The translations under genes were made by a program, and so were the position numbers. The notes beneath the pieces were generated by a model. The model did no database searches. It was not told the DNA's origin and worked only from the letters and a program-made list of their open reading frames with translations. 64,000 nt of DNA from contig NZ_CP072308.1 of assembly GCF_017726655.1 (NCBI RefSeq), forward strand, positions 2,361,001 to 2,425,000, given 5' to 3'. The DNA comes from Agrobacterium tumefaciens (GTDB taxonomy: Bacteria; Pseudomonadota; Alphaproteobacteria; Rhizobiales; Rhizobiaceae). Below, piece after piece: positions 7,811 to 16,885 of this stretch (position 1 is the first letter of the stretch; each line of letters starts with the position of its first letter).

Positions 7811-9730
7811 ATGGCGCTCGCACAGTATCGTCTCGAAAATTCCTGGCATCCGCTTGCCGACTCCGCATCTGGCGGCTTCACTTTCACCCTGGTCAATCTG
7901 TCGCGTGAGCCGTTGACGGATTTCCGCATCGTTTACACGTCGCTGACGCGGACGGTGGACAAGCCGGTTTGCGACAACGCGGTTTACCTGCGCCGCAATG
8001 CCAATTTCCATGAATTTGCGCCGCCGGTCGGCTTCGTGCTGGAAGCCGGACAATCCTGGCGCTTTACCGTCGATGGCCTGCTGCGACCGGCGAGGCACCG
8101 CACGGATGGGGCAAAGTCTGCTTACATCAGCCTTGCCGATGGCACGCATCGCGCCGTGGATGTGGGTGACTTGATGCTGGATGGCCGTCACAGCGAACCG
8201 GCGCCGGTGCTGCTTCCCGAAGGCAAGCTCGATCTGCCCTTCGCCATTCAGCCCTGGCCCGCCGAAATCGACGCCGAGCCCGGCGAGGGCTTTCCCGTCG
8301 CACTCTTCCCGACGGAAGATGCGGGAGCCGAAGAAGTGCTTGCGGTGGAAACCGTGCTGTCGCTGTTCCGCAGGCTCTTTGCCGTCGGGCATGTGCCTTT
8401 CAGCCTTGCGCCGGTGCATGAAGGAAAACCACTGCATTTCAAGCGGCATAGCGGGCTGGAAGCGGAAGGTTACCGCATTTCCTTCTCCAGCGACGCTGTG
8501 ACAGTCGAATATTCGGCTGCTGCCGGTCTGCAATATGGTCTGACGGTTCTGGCGCAGCTGCTGCATGGCGCGCGCGTCGATCCGAAATTCCGGTTCCCAG
8601 CTTCGGGCACCATCGGCGATGCGCCGCGCTATAGCTGGCGCGGCTGCCATCTCGATGTTTCGCGGCAGTTTTATCCGACAGACGATGTGCTACGGCTGAT
8701 CGATATTCTCGCATGGCTGCGTATGAACCGCTTCCACTGGCATCTGACGGACGATGAGGCATGGCGTCTGGAAATCAAGGCCTATCCGCTGCTCACGACT
8801 GTCGGTGCGACGCGTGGCCCGGATGCGCCGCTCCTGCCACAGCTCGGCAATGGGGCGGAGCCGGTTTCCGGCTTTTACACGCAGGACGATGTGCGTCTCG
8901 TGGTGGCGCATGCGGCGGCATTGAATATCGAGGTCGTGCCGGAGGTCGATATTCCCGGTCATAGCACGGCGGCTTTGGTTGCCTATCCGGAGCTGACGGA
9001 TGGGCAGGAAGCACCTGACAGCTACCGTTCCGTGCAGGGATACCCGAACAATGCACTTAACCCCGCGATCGAGCAGACTTACGAATTCCTCGGCAAGATC
9101 TTTGACGAGATGGTTGAACTCTTTCCGTCACGGCTGATCCATGTCGGCGGTGACGAGGTTGCGGACGGATCGTGGCTGGCCTCGCCGCTTGCGAGGGGTC
9201 TCATGGAGAAGGAAGGGCTCGATGGCACTTTCGGTATTCAGTCCTACTTCATGAAGCGCGTTCAGACCATGCTGCATGAGCGCGGCCGCCAGCTTGCCGG
9301 CTGGGATGAGGTTTCTCACGGCGGCGGCGTCGATCCGTCGGGAACATTGTTGATGGCGTGGCAAAAGCCGGAGGTCGGGCTTGAGCTGGCAAAGCAGGGT
9401 TATGACGTGGTGATGACGCCAGGTCAGGCCTATTATCTCGACATGGTGCAGGATGAGGCCTGGCAGGAGCCGGGGGCAAGCTGGGCTGGCACCGTTCCGC
9501 CGTCGCATACCTACGCGTATGAGGCCGTTGGCCACTTTCCCGACGAATTGAAGGAAAGGATGAAAGGCGTTCAGGCCTGCATCTGGTCCGAACATTTCCT
9601 CAACCGCGCCTATTTCAACCACCTCGTTTTCCCAAGGCTTCCGGCCATTGCCGAGGCGGCGTGGACGCCGAAGGCGCAAAAGGACTGGTTGCGTTTTGCA
9701 GCCATCGTTCCGTTGAACCCGGTTTATTGA
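7811..9730 (+). CDS. Beta-N-acetylhexosaminidase, GH20 family
   Basis: 639 residues. An N-terminal region to about 130 resembles a sugar-binding or GH20-associated beta domain, residues about 140-265 match the GH20b alpha/beta domain, and the TIM barrel follows from about 270. The paired catalytic residues Asp448-Glu449 lie in HVGGDEVADG. RFHWHLTDDEAWRLE and PEVDIPGHS are further GH20 marks. The enzyme removes terminal GlcNAc or GalNAc from glycosides by substrate-assisted catalysis. I see no Sec signal peptide, so it may act in the cytoplasm on imported chito-oligosaccharides or similar. It follows a GGGGAG ribosome site and is ten bases from the next gene. Confidence 0.92.
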   Translation: MALAQYRLENSWHPLADSASGGFTFTLVNLSREPLTDFRIVYTSLTRTVDKPVCDNAVYLRRNANFHEFAPPVGFVLEAGQSWRFTVDGLLRPARHRTDGAKSAYISLADGTHRAVDVGDLMLDGRHSEPAPVLLPEGKLDLPFAIQPWPAEIDAEPGEGFPVALFPTEDAGAEEVLAVETVLSLFRRLFAVGHVPFSLAPVHEGKPLHFKRHSGLEAEGYRISFSSDAVTVEYSAAAGLQYGLTVLAQLLHGARVDPKFRFPASGTIGDAPRYSWRGCHLDVSRQFYPTDDVLRLIDILAWLRMNRFHWHLTDDEAWRLEIKAYPLLTTVGATRGPDAPLLPQLGNGAEPVSGFYTQDDVRLVVAHAAALNIEVVPEVDIPGHSTAALVAYPELTDGQEAPDSYRSVQGYPNNALNPAIEQTYEFLGKIFDEMVELFPSRLIHVGGDEVADGSWLASPLARGLMEKEGLDGTFGIQSYFMKRVQTMLHERGRQLAGWDEVSHGGGVDPSGTLLMAWQKPEVGLELAKQGYDVVMTPGQAYYLDMVQDEAWQEPGASWAGTVPPSHTYAYEAVGHFPDELKERMKGVQACIWSEHFLNRAYFNHLVFPRLPAIAEAAWTPKAQKDWLRFAAIVPLNPVY

Positions 9731-9740
9731 GGAGGGTGGG

Positions 9741-11174
9741 ATGCGCATTGCCATTGGCGGTATTCATACCGAGTGCAGCACCTATTCCCCCGTGTTGATG
9801 GTGCAGGAGGATTTTCGCGTCTTTCGCGGCGTAGATCTTCTGGAGGCGGAATATTTCAATTTCCTTGGCGAGGGCGGGGCGGAACTGCTGCCGCTGCTGC
9901 ATGCGCGGGCGGTGCCGGGCGGCCCGATTTCACGCGCCGCCTATGATGCGTTCAAGGACGAATTCCTCGAGCGTCTGAAGACCGCATTGCCGCTGGACGG
10001 GCTTTATCTCGCCATGCATGGCGCGATGAATGTCGAGGGCATGGATGATGCGGAAGGCGACTGGATTTCCAGTGCCCGAGCTTTGGTTGGCCCGGATGTT
10101 GTTGTCGCGGCGAGCTACGATTTGCATGGCAATGTCAGCCAGACCATCATCGATCAGCTGGATATTTTCGCCGCCTATCGGACAGCCCCGCATATCGACG
10201 TACGCGAAACGATGGTGCGTGCCTGGACGATGCTGAACAAGGCCCTGAAGACGGGAGAGAAGCCCGGCGTGGCCTGGGCGAAAATTCCGGTTCTGCTGCC
10301 GGGCGAAAAGACGTCCACGGAAGACGAGCCTGCCAAAAGCCTCTATGCCGCCCTGCCGGATTACGATGCACGGTCCGGCGTGTGGGATGCGAATTTCATG
10401 ATCGGTTACGTCTGGGCCGATGAGCCGAGGGCGACCGCTTGCGCGGTGGTGACGGGGACCGACAAGGCGGCGGCAAAGGCTGTCGCCACCGAAATTGCGC
10501 AATCCTACTGGGATGCAAGGCAGGATTTTCGTTTTGGTCCGGTGACGGAGCCGCTCGACACCATCCTGGGGATTGCCGAAAGGACCGCTACACGGCCGAT
10601 CATTCTTGCCGACTCCGGCGATAATCCGACGGGCGGCGGAGTGGGCGACCGCGCCGATGTAATGGCGGCGCTGATTGAGCGCAACTGGCAGGGTGCGTTG
10701 CTGGGCGGCATAACCGACCGGCCGGCTGTTGACGCTTGTTTTGCTGCTGGTGAGGGCGCGCATCTTTCTCTGAAGATCGGTGGCAGTCTCGATCCGCAGA
10801 GCCCGTCCGTGACCGTCGAGGCCCGTGTTGTGAAACTGGACGATCCAGGTGCTGCTGACCAACGGCAGGCGGTGGTCGCCATCGGCGGCATCACGGTCAT
10901 TCTGGCGGCGCGGCGCAGGCCCTATCACATGATTTCCGATTTCACCCGTCTTGGCTTTAATCCAAAGGAGGTGCGGCTACTGGTCGTCAAGTCCGGTTAT
11001 CTTTCACCGGAGCTTGCGCCCATCGCTAACCCGAATTTGATGGCTCTGACCGAAGGGGTCATCAACCAGGATATCGAGAACCTGCCGAACCAACGTCGGG
11101 ACGGCGATTTTTACCCCTGGAAACCGGATTTCGATTATTCACCCACACCCGTTCTGTCGGCCCGCTGGCGATGA
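9741..11174 (+). CDS. M81-family (MlrC-like) protein
   Basis: 477 residues with the two-part layout of the family: an N-terminal DUF1485 domain starting GGIHTECSTYSP and an MlrC C-terminal domain. Likely metal ligands are in HTE near residue 8, DLHGN near 126 and the ADSGDNPTGGGVGD loop near 287. The type member, MlrC, hydrolyses a linear microcystin product, but most homologs sit in sugar or amino-acid catabolic operons with unproven reactions. It starts ten bases after the GH20 stop with a GAGGAGG site, so it is in the same operon. It may hydrolyse an amide bond such as an N-acetyl group, which would fill the deacetylase gap in this cluster; that is speculation. Confidence 0.85.
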   Translation: MRIAIGGIHTECSTYSPVLMVQEDFRVFRGVDLLEAEYFNFLGEGGAELLPLLHARAVPGGPISRAAYDAFKDEFLERLKTALPLDGLYLAMHGAMNVEGMDDAEGDWISSARALVGPDVVVAASYDLHGNVSQTIIDQLDIFAAYRTAPHIDVRETMVRAWTMLNKALKTGEKPGVAWAKIPVLLPGEKTSTEDEPAKSLYAALPDYDARSGVWDANFMIGYVWADEPRATACAVVTGTDKAAAKAVATEIAQSYWDARQDFRFGPVTEPLDTILGIAERTATRPIILADSGDNPTGGGVGDRADVMAALIERNWQGALLGGITDRPAVDACFAAGEGAHLSLKIGGSLDPQSPSVTVEARVVKLDDPGAADQRQAVVAIGGITVILAARRRPYHMISDFTRLGFNPKEVRLLVVKSGYLSPELAPIANPNLMALTEGVINQDIENLPNQRRDGDFYPWKPDFDYSPTPVLSARWR

Positions 11175-11196
11175 CGGCGCTCCGATAGTTTACCCC

Positions 11197-11215
11197 GATC
11201 CGGCAAAGCCGGATC
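11197..11215 (+). other. Intercistronic hairpin before the MFS gene
   Basis: GATCCGGC (11197-11204) and GCCGGATC (11208-11215) pair perfectly around an AAA loop. It lies between the M81 stop and the MFS start with no T-run. Probably a stability or processing element inside the operon. Confidence 0.4.
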
Positions 11216-11233
11216 ACATCCAGGCGAATTCCC

Positions 11234-12439
11234 ATGCCATCGGCTCTTTCCATCGTCATCAACAATCCGTCGATCCGCATCGGGGCGCTCGCCATCCTGT
11301 TTTTTGGCTTCTCGAATGCCGCGACGGCCCCCTATCAGGCAGTCATCGGTATTCGCGAAATCGGGCTCAGCAACAGCGTCTATTCGATGCTGATGCTGTT
11401 TGCCGCCATCATCAACGTCAGTGCCAGCGTGTTGATGGGGATCGTGGCCGACAGGCTGGGAGAATATCGTAAACCCATGCTGTTCATCGCGCTTTTCGGC
11501 GTTAGCGGTTATCTTCTGGTCTATCTGGTCGGCAACGCCACGGCTTTCGTCAGCGCCAAGCTCCTTCTGCTTCCGATTTTCGGGGCGATGAATTCGCTGA
11601 TCTTCGCGCATGTGCGCGCGGACGCACGCAACCTCTCGACCGGCGACATGATCGCGGTGAATTCGATCATGCGCGCCACCATCTCCCTGTCCTGGGTTCT
11701 GGTGCCCGGTATCGTCGGCATTTTCCTTGTGAACTCCGGCAATATGCTTCTGGCCTTCCTGTTCTCGGGCATTTGCGCGCTTGTCTGCTTCCTGTTGGTT
11801 GCTTTCTGCTTGCCACGCGCGGCGACGCCGGCGGTGGTCAATACGGAGGCGCGCTTCGGCTTTATGGCTTCGCTTTCGGAAATCGGATCGCGGCGGGTGC
11901 TGTTGCGGATCATCGCCATCGCGCTGATCTGCTCGATGCTGCATCTGAACGACTCTATCCGCTCGCTCATCATCACCGGACAGGCAAGGGGTACGGTCGC
12001 AGATATCGGCATCGTCGCCGGTATCGTTGCCGCGCTGGAAATCGTTTTCATTCTCTTTTGGGGCTGGATCGAGAAGAAGATGCCGCAAACGCTCACGCTT
12101 GCGGCTGGCTCGGTACTTTATGCGATATACCTTGTCCTGCAGGGGCTCGCGACCGCGCCATGGCACATTTACGCGCAAACCCTCATCAGCGCGCTGGGTG
12201 CAGCCGCCATCATCAGTATTCCCATCACCTATCTACAGGAGTTGATCGCAGACCGGCCGGGGCTCGGAAGCTCGCTGATCGCCGTGAACATCTTCCTTGG
12301 GGCTGGTCTCGGCGCTCTCATTTTTGCTTTGGGAACGCTGGTCACCAGCTATTCCGGCACGTCGATACTCGGTGCGATCGTCGGTTTGGGCGGCGTTTAT
12401 ATGCTCTACACGCTTGATGGGACCGGCCGCCGCAGGTAA
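11234..12439 (+). CDS. MFS transporter, SET (sugar efflux)-like
   Basis: 401 residues with about 12 hydrophobic segments in two halves. The loop after helix 2 carries the MFS pattern as GIVADRLGEYRKPM near residues 72-85. Overall shape resembles sugar-efflux SetA/SetB-like members rather than proton symporters, but the direction of transport cannot be read from sequence. It lies downstream of the M81 gene and upstream of cutC in the same direction, and could export a surplus or toxic sugar product or bring in an alternative substrate. Confidence 0.75.
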   Translation: MPSALSIVINNPSIRIGALAILFFGFSNAATAPYQAVIGIREIGLSNSVYSMLMLFAAIINVSASVLMGIVADRLGEYRKPMLFIALFGVSGYLLVYLVGNATAFVSAKLLLLPIFGAMNSLIFAHVRADARNLSTGDMIAVNSIMRATISLSWVLVPGIVGIFLVNSGNMLLAFLFSGICALVCFLLVAFCLPRAATPAVVNTEARFGFMASLSEIGSRRVLLRIIAIALICSMLHLNDSIRSLIITGQARGTVADIGIVAGIVAALEIVFILFWGWIEKKMPQTLTLAAGSVLYAIYLVLQGLATAPWHIYAQTLISALGAAAIISIPITYLQELIADRPGLGSSLIAVNIFLGAGLGALIFALGTLVTSYSGTSILGAIVGLGGVYMLYTLDGTGRRR

Positions 12440-12465
12440 CGGCCACCCGGATGAAAGAGGTACCT

Positions 12466-13206
12466 ATGATTCTCGAAATTTGCGTGGACGATGTGGCGGG
12501 TCTGGAAGCGGCCGTGAGGGGCGGGGCAGACCGTATCGAACTTTGTGCCGCGCTCTCGGGCGGCGGGGTCACCCCATCGGCAGGGTTCATGCAGCGGGCG
12601 GCGACCTATGGACTGCCCGTGAGCGTGATGATCCGGCCGCGCGCCGGCGATTTCGTGTTCACGCGCGACGAGGCCGACGTGATGAAGCGCGATATCGATG
12701 CGGCACGCGTGGCAGGGCTTTCCGGCGTGGTGATCGGCGCATCGCGTGCCGATGGCTCGCTTGATATGCTGTTGCTTGAAGAATTGCGCCGCCACGCGGA
12801 TGGGCTGGACATGACGCTTCACCGCGCGTTCGATGTCGCGCCCGATTTGGATGAGGCTCTGGAGGCTGCTATCTCGCTCGGTTTTCCTCGCGTCCTCAGC
12901 TCAGGCGGTGCGCGCTCGGCGCTGGAGGGCATCGAGACTTTGGCGCGTCTGTCAGATGTCGCCAAGGGCCGCATCGTCATCATGCCGGGTGCCGGTGTGC
13001 GCCCGCAAAGCGTTCAGGCTTTGCTGTGTCGCTTTCCGATCACGGAAATCCACGCTTCCTGTTCCGCCGTGCCATCCTATGATCCGGAAAGCATGGTGGC
13101 GAAGCTTGGTTTCACCGGTGCAGGGCGGAAGGCGACGGACGAAGCCGCCGTGCGCCAATTAAAGGCAATTCTCACCGCTCGTCATAAAGGCGGCGTAGCG
13201 CTCTAG
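12466..13206 (+). CDS. cutC: CutC-family protein
   Basis: 246 residues from the ATG at 12466, which has AGAGG upstream; an in-frame ATG at 12451 is possible. The N-terminus MILEICVDDVAGLEAAVRGG, then GADRIELCAALSGGGVTPS, MIRPRAGDFVFTRDE and TLHRAFDV are hallmark CutC segments of a TIM-barrel protein. The family name comes from copper homeostasis in E. coli, but many members occur in sugar or amino-sugar operons and the biochemical role is unclear. Its last 35 bases overlap the 3' end of the convergent glycosyltransferase gene at 13172. Confidence 0.88.
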   Translation: MILEICVDDVAGLEAAVRGGADRIELCAALSGGGVTPSAGFMQRAATYGLPVSVMIRPRAGDFVFTRDEADVMKRDIDAARVAGLSGVVIGASRADGSLDMLLLEELRRHADGLDMTLHRAFDVAPDLDEALEAAISLGFPRVLSSGGARSALEGIETLARLSDVAKGRIVIMPGAGVRPQSVQALLCRFPITEIHASCSAVPSYDPESMVAKLGFTGAGRKATDEAAVRQLKAILTARHKGGVAL

Positions 13207-14323
13207 CGGTGCCGGCGGCGCCATCGAGATCGAGGTGAACCTTGCCCGGTTCCGGCAGCGCCAGAGCTGCCTCGACGGCGTCGGCCATGGACTGTCCAGA
13301 GATGTTTTTTTCCTCCAGCACCTGCGCCAGCCCGAGCCGCGCCAGCCGTTCCGCGCGGGCGCTCTGCTCCGTCTCGCCACCGGCTGCGAAGGGGATCAGG
13401 AGCGAGCGGCATTTCGCCTGGAGGATGTCGCAAACGGTGTTGTAGCCCGCCTGCGAGACCGAAAGCCGCGCGCCTGCCAGAAGACTGGCGAAATCCTTGC
13501 GGAAGCGGAAGACGGAGACATTGTCCGGCGCTTCAGCGGAGATCGCATCGAAATCCGTCTGCGGCATGTTCGGGCCGGTGACGAGGCACCAGCTTTTGAT
13601 GCCAGGGAGCAACGGGACGGCCTCAAGCGCTGCCCGGATGAGCGCTGCACCGACAGCACCGCCACCTGCGGAAACGACGATATCGAATTTTTCCACCGGC
13701 TCCGGCGGTGGCAGCGGGGCGACGAGCCCGGTATAGACAATGCGCTGGCTGATCTCGTTCGCGAGGGGGAAGGTATCTTCCAGCCTGGCGAAGTCGGGAT
13801 CACCGTGCACCAGCACCGCGTCGAAATGTTTCTTCACCAGGGAAACGGTCTCTTCGTCCCGGCCCGGCTTGGTCTTTTCCTGCAGGATATCACGCAGCGA
13901 TGTCATGACCAGCGGGCGTTGTTCGCTGTCTTCAATCTCGTCCAGCAGCGGCAGCAATTCGAAGCGCACCTGTCTGCGGCCAAAGGGGAAAGCCTCGATG
14001 ATGACGATATCGGGTTTCGCGCCGTGATAGGCGCCGATCAGCATATCGGTTCTGAGGTTCTTGAAGGCGTCGTCAACCGGCTTACCGGCACTGTCGACAA
14101 GGCCGGAAAAGCTGCCGTCACTCACGGCGATCGGCGGCAACTCCACATGGCGGATGCCTTCACCCGGAAAACCCGGAACTGGAGTACCGCCGGTGACGAG
14201 AACAACGTCAAAGCCATCCGCCTGCAGAGCATTGGCGATGCGGCTGGCGCGGGCAATATGGCCGATGCCGAGAAGATGCTGGACGTAAAAGAAAACACAG
14301 GGACGTTTTTCCATCTCGGTCAT
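13172..14323 (-). CDS. Glycosyltransferase, MurG-like GT-B fold (COG4671-type)
   Basis: 383 residues from ATG 14323, which overlaps the stop of the upstream gene by four bases (ATGA); a start at 14338 would reach further into that gene. The N-terminus YVQHLLGIGHIARASRIANAL is the glycine-rich acceptor loop of MurG/GT28-like enzymes, and the C-terminal half has a donor-binding pattern VSQAGYNTVCDILQAKCRSLLIPF and a following EQ pair. No membrane segment is seen. It is the last of three glycosyltransferase genes behind the oligopeptide-type ABC transporter and is a paralogue of the gene at 15605. The sugar moved is unknown. Confidence 0.8.
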   Translation of the reverse strand: MTEMEKRPCVFFYVQHLLGIGHIARASRIANALQADGFDVVLVTGGTPVPGFPGEGIRHVELPPIAVSDGSFSGLVDSAGKPVDDAFKNLRTDMLIGAYHGAKPDIVIIEAFPFGRRQVRFELLPLLDEIEDSEQRPLVMTSLRDILQEKTKPGRDEETVSLVKKHFDAVLVHGDPDFARLEDTFPLANEISQRIVYTGLVAPLPPPEPVEKFDIVVSAGGGAVGAALIRAALEAVPLLPGIKSWCLVTGPNMPQTDFDAISAEAPDNVSVFRFRKDFASLLAGARLSVSQAGYNTVCDILQAKCRSLLIPFAAGGETEQSARAERLARLGLAQVLEEKNISGQSMADAVEAALALPEPGKVHLDLDGAAGTARALRRLYDER

Positions 14324-15567
14324 GGTGTCTTTTCCCACTCGGTCTCGAACAGAGCCTTCAATTCCGCGATACTGGTGCGATGATCGAAGGCGGTTCGCAC
14401 ACGGTTTTCTGCGGCAGCGCCCAGACGTTGGCGCAGTTGCGGATCGGTGATCGCGCTGCGCAGCGCTTCCGCAAAGGCTGCCGGATTTTCCGGCTCCGTC
14501 AGCAGACCGTTTTCGCCATTGACGAAGAACTCCGGAATGCCTGAAATATTGGTGGAAACGCAGGTCAGCGCCTGGCTCGCTGCCTCGACCAGCACATTGG
14601 GTAGACCGTCGCGATCGCCATCGCTGGTGATGCGGCAGGCCAGCGCAAAGAGGTCGGCTTCCCGATAATTCTGCAGCACCTGCTTCTGGTCCATGGCGCC
14701 GGTCCAGACGATCCTGTCGGCGATGCCGAGTTCGTCGGCCAGTTTTTTCAGTGGGGTCAGTTCGTCACCGCCGCCGATATGGGTGAAGCGCCAATGGATG
14801 CCATGGGGAAGCGAAGCGAGTGCCCGCAGCAGAATATCGATGCCCTTTTTCTTCACTGCCCGACCGACGCTCAAAATCCGAACGGGGTCATCCGGATTGG
14901 ATCCGTCCCGCGCTGGGCGGGGCGTTTCGAAATGCGGAAATCGGGTGAGATCGAGACCGTGATAGCTTAGATGCACATTCCGCCGCGCCCCGGAAAGGGT
15001 CTGCAGGTGCTGAAAGCCACCAGCGGTGCAGGTAACGGCCCAGCGGGCGCTTTGCAGCTTGGCGGCAAGGTCGCGGTCGCCGGAGGTCCAGATGTCCTTT
15101 GCGTGCGCCGAAATCGTCCACGGCACGCCCGTGATGAGATGGGTATAGGCTGCGACCGACGCGGGCGTGTGGATGAAATGGACATGCAGCCATTCGGCAT
15201 CCTCTGGCCATTCATGCGCGAGCACCGCGGCCTGCCCAAAGCGGCGGAAGCGGTTTCGGCTGAAATCATGCGGCAGGTCGCTGAAAAAACGGCGAAGCGC
15301 TCTGCTGAAACCGCGCTTCTTGCGGCAGGCCCAGAGCGCTTTCAGGACCCGCAAAGGCTCTTCATGCAGATATTCCGGCAGATATGTGACGGGCGCCCGG
15401 ATTTCATCGTGGACAGGATGACGTTTCTTGTCCGTCGGCCGGCGCATCGACACGAGTTCGAGTTCCAGCCCCGCCTTTTCCAGCCCCAGAAGTTCCTGGG
15501 CGATGAACGTCTCAGACAGGCGCGGGTAGCCCTTCAGGAGCACCACGATCTTTTTCGTATCAGTCAC
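14320..15567 (-). CDS. Glycosyltransferase family 4
   Basis: 415 residues, starting at a GTG (15567) since the family N-terminus KIVVLLKGYPRLSETFIAQEL follows at once. The C-terminal GT1 domain shows ILSVGRAVKKKGIDILLRAL near residues 232-251, and the nucleotide-sugar region with DRDGLPNVLVEAASQAL carries the second Glu of the EX7E motif in a slightly altered form. The N-terminus is like WcaL/colanic-acid type enzymes. It is 37 bases downstream of the glycosyltransferase at 15605 and overlaps the next by four bases. Likely builds a surface or lipid-linked glycan. Confidence 0.85.
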   Translation of the reverse strand: MTDTKKIVVLLKGYPRLSETFIAQELLGLEKAGLELELVSMRRPTDKKRHPVHDEIRAPVTYLPEYLHEEPLRVLKALWACRKKRGFSRALRRFFSDLPHDFSRNRFRRFGQAAVLAHEWPEDAEWLHVHFIHTPASVAAYTHLITGVPWTISAHAKDIWTSGDRDLAAKLQSARWAVTCTAGGFQHLQTLSGARRNVHLSYHGLDLTRFPHFETPRPARDGSNPDDPVRILSVGRAVKKKGIDILLRALASLPHGIHWRFTHIGGGDELTPLKKLADELGIADRIVWTGAMDQKQVLQNYREADLFALACRITSDGDRDGLPNVLVEAASQALTCVSTNISGIPEFFVNGENGLLTEPENPAAFAEALRSAITDPQLRQRLGAAAENRVRTAFDHRTSIAELKALFETEWEKTP

Positions 15568-15604
15568 AGCGTGTATGTCTCTAAAAATTGGTGTCGAGCC
15601 GACA

Positions 15605-16813
15605 TCAGGCGCTCAGCGTCATCTGTGATCTCTCACCCTCGGGCGGCAGCCATTCGGCAATTCTGCGGGAGATGTTTTCGAGACCGTCGAGCTTCAAGCC
15701 GCGCGCGCTGACCGAAGGCGGCGCGCGATTGGGCAGGGCCTTCAGCGCTGCCGCCATTTTTGCCGGGTTTTCGGCATCTTCCGGCAGCAGCATGTCGAAA
15801 AGACCAAGCTCGGATGCACGACTGGCGCGGATCAGCTGTTCTTCCCGCGGTACCGTGCGGGGCACAACGAGGGCGGGCTTATCGAAGGATAATATCTCGC
15901 AAACAGTATTGTAGCCGCCCATCGAGACAACGGCCTGCGCACCAGCGACGAGGTCTTCCATGCGGTTATCGAATTCGATGATCTCGATATGCGGGATATC
16001 GGCGACGCTGCTCATGAAGCGCTGGCGCTGGTCTGCCGGCATATAGGGGCCAAGCACGACGAGCGCCTTGTGGGTGAGTTCTGGGTCATGGTGATAGGCG
16101 TTGATGACGTCGTCGATCAATTCACTGCCGTCGCCGCCGCCGCCGGTGGTGATGAGAAGATAATCGCCTTCCGGCCGGTGAGCCACTGTCTCGGCCTGCG
16201 TCTTGGATCGCTGGAGAAAGCCGACGAAATCCATCTTGTCGCGAACGGTCTTCGGAACGTCGAGCCCTGTCAGCGGATCGTGAAAATCAGGCGGACCATA
16301 GACCCAGACATGGTCATAGAGCTTGCCGATCTTGTTCATGACATTGTTGCGCTTCCACTCGGCCTCGAGCAGCTGCGGCGCATCCATGACGTCGCGCAGG
16401 CCGATGACGAGCTTGGTGCCCTGTCCCTTGAGATAGGCGAGCGTCTCTTCCACCTCGCCGCGCAAGCCCATGGGCTCCTTGTCGACGATGAAGATGTCAG
16501 GCTTAAAGCTTTCGGCGGTATGATAGATGATGGAGCGGCGCATCTTCAGCGTTTCCTGAAGATCGATGTGCCTGTCCATCGAGGTGTATTCACCATTGCG
16601 GAGCTTGATGACGCTCGGGATTTTCACGAAATCGACGCGGGCGCGGTAATCGAATGCACCGGCAATGGTGGCGCCTGAAATGATGAGAACGTTCAGGCCG
16701 CGATAGTCCTCCACCAGCGCGTGCGCGATCGTGCGACAGCGCCGCAGATGGCCGAGACCGAAGGAATCATGGCTGTACATGAGAATGCGCGCGTCGTTCA
16801 AACGGGAGCTCAT
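15605..16813 (-). CDS. Glycosyltransferase, MurG-like GT-B fold (COG4671-type)
   Basis: 402 residues from ATG 16813, chosen because AGAGGTG lies just upstream and the family start ARILMYSHDSFGLGHLRRCR follows. The C-terminal half has VVSMGGYNTVCEILSFDKPALVVPR with a later EEQLIRA segment, matching the donor site of the gene at 13172. These two are clearly of one family, so the operon may hold two related transfer steps. It starts 73 bases after the last permease gene of the ABC transporter, in the same direction. Substrate unknown. Confidence 0.8.
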   Translation of the reverse strand: MSSRLNDARILMYSHDSFGLGHLRRCRTIAHALVEDYRGLNVLIISGATIAGAFDYRARVDFVKIPSVIKLRNGEYTSMDRHIDLQETLKMRRSIIYHTAESFKPDIFIVDKEPMGLRGEVEETLAYLKGQGTKLVIGLRDVMDAPQLLEAEWKRNNVMNKIGKLYDHVWVYGPPDFHDPLTGLDVPKTVRDKMDFVGFLQRSKTQAETVAHRPEGDYLLITTGGGGDGSELIDDVINAYHHDPELTHKALVVLGPYMPADQRQRFMSSVADIPHIEIIEFDNRMEDLVAGAQAVVSMGGYNTVCEILSFDKPALVVPRTVPREEQLIRASRASELGLFDMLLPEDAENPAKMAAALKALPNRAPPSVSARGLKLDGLENISRRIAEWLPPEGERSQMTLSA

Positions 16814-16885
16814 GGGCCACACCTCTTTTTGCCTTCCACAAAAAAGGCGATGGCTGAAGGGCAATAGATCAAGGTGTATTCCATT

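Noticed and set aside
11135..12178. 347-codon minus-strand frame opposite the MFS gene
   Set aside because: Charged, His/Asp/Arg-rich mirror of a membrane protein; typical artefact.
13235..14383. 382-codon plus-strand frame opposite the glycosyltransferase
   Set aside because: Antisense shadow with Arg/Gln/Asp-rich composition and no domain.
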